Below, one piece after another: positions 54,866-61,078 of a DNA stretch of 61,078 nt. Origin of the DNA: Sphingobacteriales bacterium (lineage in GTDB: Bacteria; Bacteroidota; Bacteroidia; Chitinophagales; JADIYW01). A model generated the notes under the pieces. That model was not told the DNA's origin and did not search any database. It was given only the letters and a program-made list of their open reading frames with translations. The stretch covers positions 1-61,078 of the forward strand of contig JADJYT010000006.1 of NCBI GenBank assembly GCA_016719635.1, read 5' to 3'. Every line of letters starts with the position of its first letter. Within the stretch, counting starts at the first letter, position 1. A program made the position numbers and the translations under genes.

Positions 54866-57800
54866 CCTACCCCGCCCCCTGTCATTTCGAATGAGGAACG
54901 AATGAGAAATCTTGCTAAGGTTTATGGAGAATAAACCTGTAATACACTAAACTGTAGCAAGATCTCTCTCCGCCTGCCGGCGGATCGAGACGACGGTTGT
55001 CAAAAAAAGAGCAGCACGTCTCAACCCCGCTCCCTGTCATTTCGAATGAGGAACGAATGAGAAATCTTGCTAAGGTTTATGGAGAATATCTGCCAGGAAC
55101 AGCAAGATCTCTCCCTGCGCTCGAGATGACGGTTGTCAAAAAAAGAGCAGCACGTCTCAACCCCGCCCCCTGTCATTTCGAATGAGGAACGAATGAGAAA
55201 TCTTGCTATGGTTTATGGAGAATAAACCGGTAATACACTAAACTGTAGCAAGATCTCTCTCCGCCGGCTGGCGGATCGAGACGACGGTTGTCAAAAAAAG
55301 AGCAGCACGTCTCAACCCTGCCCCCTGTCATTTCGATGAGGAACGAATGAGAAATCTTGCTACATTTATGAAAGATGTCTGTCTTGGAATAGCACAAGAT
55401 CTCTCCCTGCGCTCGAGATGACAGTTGTCGTAAAGAAGCAGAACGTTCCAACCCTGCCCCCTGTCATTTCGACGAGGAACGAGGAGAAATCCTGCTAAGG
55501 TTTATGGAGAATAAACCGGTAATACACTAAACTGTAGCAAGATCTCTCTCCGCCTGCCGGCTGATCGAGACGACGGTTGTCAAAAAAAGAGCAGCACGTC
55601 CCTACCCCGCCCTCTGTCATTTCGAATGAGGAACGAGGAGAAATCCTGCTACATTTATGAAAGATGTCTGTCTTGGAATAGCACAAGATCTCTCCCTGCG
55701 CTCGAGATGACAGTTGTCGTAAAGAAGCAGCACGTCCCTACCCCGCCCCTTGTCATTTCGACGAGGAACGAGGAGAAATCCTGCTACATTTATGAAAGAT
55801 GTCTGTCTTGGAATAGCACAAGATCTCTCCCTGCGCTCGAGATGACAGTTGTCGTAAAGAAGCAGCACGTCTCTACCCCGCCCCTTGTCATTTCGACGAG
55901 GAACGAGGAGAAATCCTGCTACATTTATGAAAGATGTCTGTCTTGGAATAGCACAAGATCTCTCCCTGCGCTCGAGATGACAGTTGTCGTAAAGAAGCAG
56001 CACGTCTCTATTCTGCCCCCTGTCATTTCGAATGAGGAACGAGGAGAAATCCTGCTACATTTATGAAAGATGTCTGTCTTGGAATAGCACAAGATCTCTC
56101 CCTGCGCTCGAGATGACAGTTGTCGTAAAGAAGCAGCACGTCCCTTTCCCGCCCCCTGTCATTTCGAATGAGGAACGAATGAGAAATCCTGCTACATTTA
56201 TGAAAGATGTCTGTCTTGGAATAGCACAAGATCTCTCCCTGCGCTCGAGATGACGGTTGTCAAAAAAAGAGCAGCACGTCTCAACCCCGCCCCCTGTCAT
56301 TTCGAATGAGGAACGAATGAGAAATCTTGCTATGGTTTATGGAGAATAAACCGGTAATACACTAAACTGTAGCAAGATCTCTCTCCGCCGGCTGGCGGAT
56401 CGAGATGACGGTTGTCAAAAAATGAGCAGCACGTCTCAACCCCGCCCCCTGTCATTTCGAATAAGGAACGAGGAGAAATCCTGCTACATTTATGAAAGAT
56501 GTCTGTCTTGGAATAGCACAAGATCTCTCCCTGCGCTCGAGATGACAGTTGTCGTAAAGAAGCAGCACGTTTTCTCCTTGCCCCTTGTCATTTCGACGAG
56601 GAACGAATGAGAAATCTTGCTAAGGTTTATGGAGAATAAACCTGTATACACTAAACTGTGCAATCTCTCCGCCTGCGAGATGACGGTTGTCAAAAAAAGA
56701 GCAAGACGTCTCAACCCTGCCCCCTGTCATTTCGATGAGGAACGAGGAGAAATCCTGCTATGGTTTATGGAGAATAAACCGGTAATACACTAAACTGTAG
56801 CAAGATCTCTCTCCGCCTGCCGGCGGATCGAGACGACGGTTGTCAAAAAAAGAGCAGCACGTCTCAACCCCGCCCCTGTCATTTCGAATGAGGAACGAAT
56901 GAGAAATCTTGCTAAGGTTTATGGAGAATAAACCTGTAATACACTAAACTGTAGCAAGATCTCTCTCCGCCTGCCGGCGGATCGAGATGACGGTTGTCAA
57001 AAAAAGAGCAGCACGTCTCAACCCTGCCCCCTGTCATTTCGATGAGGAACGAATGAGAAATCTTGCTAAGGTTTATGGAGAATAAACCGGTAATACCTAA
57101 ACTTAGCAAGATCTCTCTCCGCCGGCTGGCGGATCGAGATGACGGTTGTCAAAAAATGAGCAGCACGTCTCAACCCCGCCCCCTGTCATTTCGAATAAGG
57201 AACGAGGAGAAATCCTGCTACATTTATGAAAGATGTCTGTCTTGGAATAGCACAAGATCTCTCCCTGCGCTCGAGATGACAGTTGTCGTAAAGAAGCAGC
57301 ACGTCTCTACCCCGCCCCCTGTCATTTCGAATGAGGAACGAATGAGAAATCTTGCTAAGGTTTATGGAGAATAAACCGGTAATACACTAAACTGTAGCAA
57401 GATCTCTCTCCGCCTGCCGGCGGATCGAGACGACGGTTGTCAAAAAAAGAGCAGCACGTCTCAACCCTGCCCCCTGTCATTTCGAATGAGGAACGAATGA
57501 GAAATCCTGCTAAGGTTTATGGAGAATAAAACGGTAATACACTAAACTGTAGCAAGATCTCTCTCCGCCTGCCGGCGGATCGAGACGACGGTTGTCAAAA
57601 AAAGAGCAGCACGTCTCAACCCCGCCCCCTGTCATTTCGAATGAGGAACGAATGAGAAATCCTGCTATTGTCTTATACCAAGATTATATCCCATTGTGGA
57701 TTCAGGGTATTTATCAGTATTTCTTTCTTATTCCTGCTCCACTTCTTTAATTCCTTTTCTCTTTCTATAGCACTCCTGATTGTAGAAAAATGCTCATAGT

Positions 57801-58240
57801 AAATGAGATTGTAACAGAAATACCTTCCGGTAAAACTTTTTATACAGTCTCTGTTTGCTCTGTGTTCTGACAGTCTTCTTCTCAAATTATTGGTGACGCC
57901 TATATACAATACTGTTCTGCCTGGATTGGTGGTTATATATACATAATAGTTTTTCATCTCTGCTATTGAGAGACAAAACTGTATACAATTCCATAAATTA
58001 TTTCTAAAAAATGAGAGGGTTCTGTATAATAGCAAGAACTCTCTCCGCCGGCTGGCTGATCGAGACGACGGTTGTCGAAAAGAAGCAGAACGTCTCTATC
58101 CCACCCGCCTGTCATTTCGACGAGGAACGAGGAGAAATCCTGCTGAGGATTATGAGGAATATCTAACAGGTAGTATACTAATCTAGCAAGATCTCTCCCT
58201 GCGCTCGAGATGACAGTTGTCGAAAAAGAGCAGCACGTTT
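54866..58240. repeat. Tandem array of 21 palindromic repeat units
   Basis: Units start at GTCATTTCGA at 54881, 55036, 55172, 55327, 55463, 55616, 55752, 55887, 56022, 56158, 56296, 56451, 56587, 56726, 56878, 57033, 57185, 57321, 57476, 57631 and 58111. Each has a left arm ending GAGAAATCyTGCTA, a loop, and a right arm from TAGCAAGATCTCT to TCGAGAyGACrGTTGTC, roughly complementary to the left. Spacings are about 135-138 bp (loop CATTTATGAAAGATGTCTGT) or 152-155 bp (loop AGGTTTATGGAGAATAAACC), with a few variants. A constant linker (GAGCAGCACGTCT...CCCCGCCCC) joins units. One unit holds a GIY-YIG gene. Confidence 0.92.
57673..57957 (-). CDS. Single-domain GIY-YIG nuclease inside a palindromic unit
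   Basis: 94 residues from the ATG at 57957; the frame extends to 58035, but this start gives the family opening MKNYYVYITTNPGRTVLYIG. The GIY-YIG halves are Tyr5-Val-Tyr and Tyr18-Ile-Gly20, with Arg26/Arg28 in NNLRRRLSEHR and the probable metal Glu in SAIEREKELKKW. It ends NPQWDIILV and belongs to the YhbQ/UPF0213-like group. It lies exactly between a normal left arm (57631-57667) and right arm (58029-58076) of the array repeat, its stop only 5 bp from the left arm. Confidence 0.9.
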   Translation of the reverse strand: MKNYYVYITTNPGRTVLYIGVTNNLRRRLSEHRANRDCIKSFTGRYFCYNLIYYEHFSTIRSAIEREKELKKWSRNKKEILINTLNPQWDIILV

Positions 58241-58263
58241 TTTGTGTAAAGAAGAAACGAAGA

Positions 58264-61078
58264 TTATCTTCTATCCTTCCGGGCAAATTTTTTGCGGACG
58301 ATTTCACCGTCATAATACACTTCCGCCACATAGACGGCGGCATTCAGGTATCCGGTATTTACAGGTAAATTATTGTAACCTTTTACTCCGTTAAAATCCG
58401 TAGTATACAAAACTTTTCCCAGGATATCGATGAGGCGAATGGACACTTTTCCATCCTGTGGCAGCATGACTCCGAAGTTCACCGTTTCATACGCAGGGTT
58501 CGGATAGATATTCAATACATCAAACTGACCGACCCGTGTTTCTTTGCAGGTGCTGTTATTGTCTAGTTTGTCTTCGCGGGCATTGTTATTGATATTATCG
58601 ATGTTCGCACAAATAACCGGCACAGAACTGTCATCCACCTTGATTTCAGCCGTGAAACTGTATACCACCGATTTGCCCGGCATCAGGCTGCCTGTCCAGT
58701 TTTCCCGTACCAATCCGCCGCCGCTCAGTTGCAGGCTTAAACCTAAGGAGGTAATCTCAATATTGCTGTTGTTGACAATTGTAACCTGTACCTTATAAAA
58801 ATCACCGTTAGGGGTAAAGTTGATACTGGCCATAACGCCATCCAGATAGGCTTTGCCAACCAGAATATATTTCGTCAGTGAATCCGTACAGCCCCTGAAA
58901 TCGGTAGCTATCAGGGTTATCGGATAAGTACCCAGCGAGGCATAGGAATGAGCAGGCGGATTGTATGTATTGACCAAAGGGCTGGCATCTCCGTAATCCC
59001 AGATATAACTGCCGCCCGACGGAGACTGATTGGAGTAGGATACCGTTTCGCCGGGCATTACATTGGCCGGTGTAAAGTTGAATTTGGGTTCCGGTAATGA
59101 AGAGATGGCAATGGAGCGCAACTTGGTACCTGTACAGCCGACGCTGTTGGTGGCGGTCAGCTGAACCATATAATTGCCCTGCACATTAAAGGTATATCTC
59201 GGATTTTGCTCGACAGAAGTGGTTTGTCCGGAGAAGAACCATTTCCAGGCGTTGACAGGCGTGCCGTCCGGCGTGGAGGAAATATCTGTAAACTGGATTT
59301 CTTTGCCTACACACTGTGATTGGGATACGTCAAAATCAACCAGAGGGAAGTCAAACACCTTCACCTGTTTTTCCGCTGTGTCCACGCATTGATTGGAAGA
59401 ACGAACTGCCAGTTTTACAGTATAGATTCCGGGTGAGTTGTATACCTTCTGCGGGTTTTGAATGGCATTTTCAAAGGTACCGTCACCGAATTCCCAGCTC
59501 CAGGCGGTAAGCGTAGACGGCGGTGCTACGGTGGCCAGATAGCGAAGCGATAACGGGCTTCTCCCGCAAACGGAATCAAAAGAAAAATTCGATACCGGTG
59601 AAGGATAAACGGTGGCCGGCAATGTTACGGAATCCGAACAGTTATTGGAATTCGTTGCTATCAGTTTTATATTGTATTCACCCGGAGTGGCGAAAGAAAA
59701 AGAAGGGTTCTGTATGGATTGGATAACACCCAGATCATCAAAACCCCATCTCCAGTCTGTCATGGATGCGGCATTTGCGATACTTTGATCTACAAATGTC
59801 GTTGCATTACCCTCGCAGGAAAGCAGGTTATAGAAATAGGGTTCCGGATTCCTGTTGACTGTAAATGTCTTAAAGATGGAATCTGTACACCCGACATTGG
59901 TCGTGATTTTTAAAGAAGCAGTGGCAATACCCGGCGTAGAAAAAGTATTGATCGGGTTTGGAATGGTAGCAGTGGTATTATTGCTGAATGTCCATCTTCT
60001 GGTTTGTGTGGTATTTCCCGGAGGAACAAGAGAGGTGTCAGTAAATGAGACAGGCGCATCTTTACATGCATTAGATATGATGAAACCAGCCTTTGGTGCC
60101 TTCCGGCTATCGTGATATTGATAGATTTGTCAATTATACAACCAGAACTTGTTTTTCCATAGATATGATATATCCCCGAATTATAAACACTTATAAATTT
60201 GTCTGTAACACCTGTTGACCATAAAATGGAATCAAAAGCAGATGGTGCAGATAAAAATATTTTTTCGCCTTCACAAAGAGTTAAAGAATTATTTATACTT
60301 GGGGAAGGAGATAGAAATGGCTCATCTACAATAACATTTAAAGTGTCATAAATAAAACAGCTTTTTGAATCTGTAATTTTTACTATGTATTGACCGCTTT
60401 CGTTAAAAGTTTGAGTTTGGTTAGTACTATTATTACCCAACCATAAGACATTATAGCCTGTTGGCAAATTTAATGTATAAGAAAAAAGACTGCCCTTTGC
60501 AAATAAAAACACATGCATTATCCAGGTTTTTGTAAGTGCTAACTTTAAATATTGTTTGTGATGATTGGTTGAAAATATCCTTCACTTGTATTGTGTGAAT
60601 TCCATTTGCTTTAAGCATGGTTGATTGATTAATACTATTATTGTCCCATAAATAATTTTTATACATAGGAGACGCTGAAATGTTAAATGAATCACAAAAA
60701 CTACCATTAACTATTGTATCTTTTATAAGAACAGGTGGGGCATATTTGTATAATAAAAGATCCTCAGTAAGATTTCGGTTTTCATCAGAAAGAGCTCAGT
60801 AAATAACAAAACAGAAGCATAGTCACCGTTCCAAAATCGATTCAATACATATCTATGGAACTAAGGTGGTCAATACTCGTGTTGCCAGTTGTAACTAAAG
60901 ATAAAAGAGTATAATCAACAGGCTTTGTCGGCGTTAACAGGTGTTTGAACTTTATTTTTATAACCCAAACCATTGCTTACTTTTAAACTTGCATAATTTG
61001 GAGAAATTAAATTCGACCCGGCATCACTAATAAAATCACTAGATAATGAATGACCCAAAACATTTGCATAATCCTGAG
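58264..61078 (-). CDS. Large PKD-repeat T9SS cargo protein, frame-broken and 5'-truncated
   Basis: The C-terminal part is open from about 60095 to 58264. It carries at least four PKD-like domains (for example WSWEFGDGTFENAIQNPQKV, YIWDYGDASPLVNTYNPPAH) and a T9SS sorting domain beginning DVLNIYPNPAYETVNFGVML. Upstream, the reading changes frame near 60100 (INITIAG to APKAGFIISNACKDAPVSF) and near 60490, with further breaks to the window edge. There a LamG-like piece is seen: NADKAC, then NRFWNGDYASVLLFTE, then LTEDLLLYKYAPPVLI. A secreted adhesin-like protein; the start is outside the window. Confidence 0.75.

Noticed and set aside
55626..56066. Repeat-containing protein (peptide with MRNEEKSCYIYERC repeated)
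   Set aside because: The reading exists because several tandem units keep the frame open on both strands. There is no start context, no domain, and the same DNA forms the arms of the palindromic units.
54866..58240. CRISPR array
   Set aside because: Units are 135-155 bp, palindromic and nearly identical throughout, with no short repeat/unique spacer pattern and no cas genes nearby.
1..61078. tRNA or rRNA genes
   Set aside because: Intergenic regions were scanned by eye for T-arm (GGTTCGAnnCC) and acceptor-stem patterns; none convincing was found. A covariance-model search would be decisive.

Overview
The window reads as a chromosomal segment of a Bacteroidota bacterium (Sphingobacteriia/Chitinophagia/Flavobacteriia-like; I cannot place it more finely). 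The evidence is several type IX secretion (T9SS) markers (a PorP/SprF protein, C-terminal T9SS sorting domains, a RemB-like outer-membrane protein), Bacteroidota-style -7 promoter boxes of the form TAnnTTTG before rimP, recA and an ECF sigma factor, few Shine-Dalgarno sequences, and moderate-to-low GC. No tRNA, rRNA or CRISPR was seen.

Layout. 1-4.5 kb: broken genes (beta-carbonic anhydrase, SulP transporter, a small exported protein, AI-2E family transporter, alpha/beta hydrolase), all carrying single-base frame breaks, so probably low-quality sequence at a contig end. 4.5-6.4 kb: TMEM175-type channel, a small hypothetical gene, a candidate small RNA with its own terminator, two solitary repeat arms and a VOC/PhnB protein. 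6.4-10.9 kb: an accessory zone with small exported proteins, an intact IS30-family element, a DUF7079-like protein, a WG-repeat protein with an in-frame stop, and a probable IS21 scar. 10.9-15.4 kb: nadA, then an O-antigen-ligase/glycosyltransferase/nadD operon. 15.4-22.2 kb: ECF sigma/anti-sigma pair, scpA, a DUF7033 deacetylase-like gene, porP/sprF and mnmG. This stretch carries three parS-like sites and several DnaA-box-like 9-mers, so it looks like the chromosome origin/partition region. 22-34.7 kb: surface lipoprotein, T9SS cargo, DedA, an Omp85-like protein, Ppx, two more T9SS-related proteins, ppk1 and sixA. 34.9-39.6 kb: the conserved rimP-nusA-infB operon behind a candidate attenuator. 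39.6-48 kb: outer-membrane proteins, a polyprenyl glycosylphosphotransferase, recA, a DUF445 protein and leuA. 48-54.9 kb: surface polysaccharide genes, including a wbpE-wbpD-wbpB trio for a 2,3-diacetamido-uronic acid sugar. 54.9-58.2 kb: a tandem array of 21 palindromic units, one of which holds a GIY-YIG nuclease gene where the others hold a short loop. 58.3 kb to the end: a large PKD-repeat T9SS cargo gene, frame-broken and running off the window.

Main themes. Polyphosphate metabolism (ppk1, ppx) and NAD synthesis (nadA, nadD) sit among envelope and surface-glycan genes. The most novel-looking structure is the palindromic array with the embedded GIY-YIG gene: it resembles an autonomous element surrounded by its gene-less derivatives, comparable in principle to REP elements and their RAYT transposases, but with a GIY-YIG protein instead. 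The second is the parS/DnaA-box cluster next to mnmG and near scpA.
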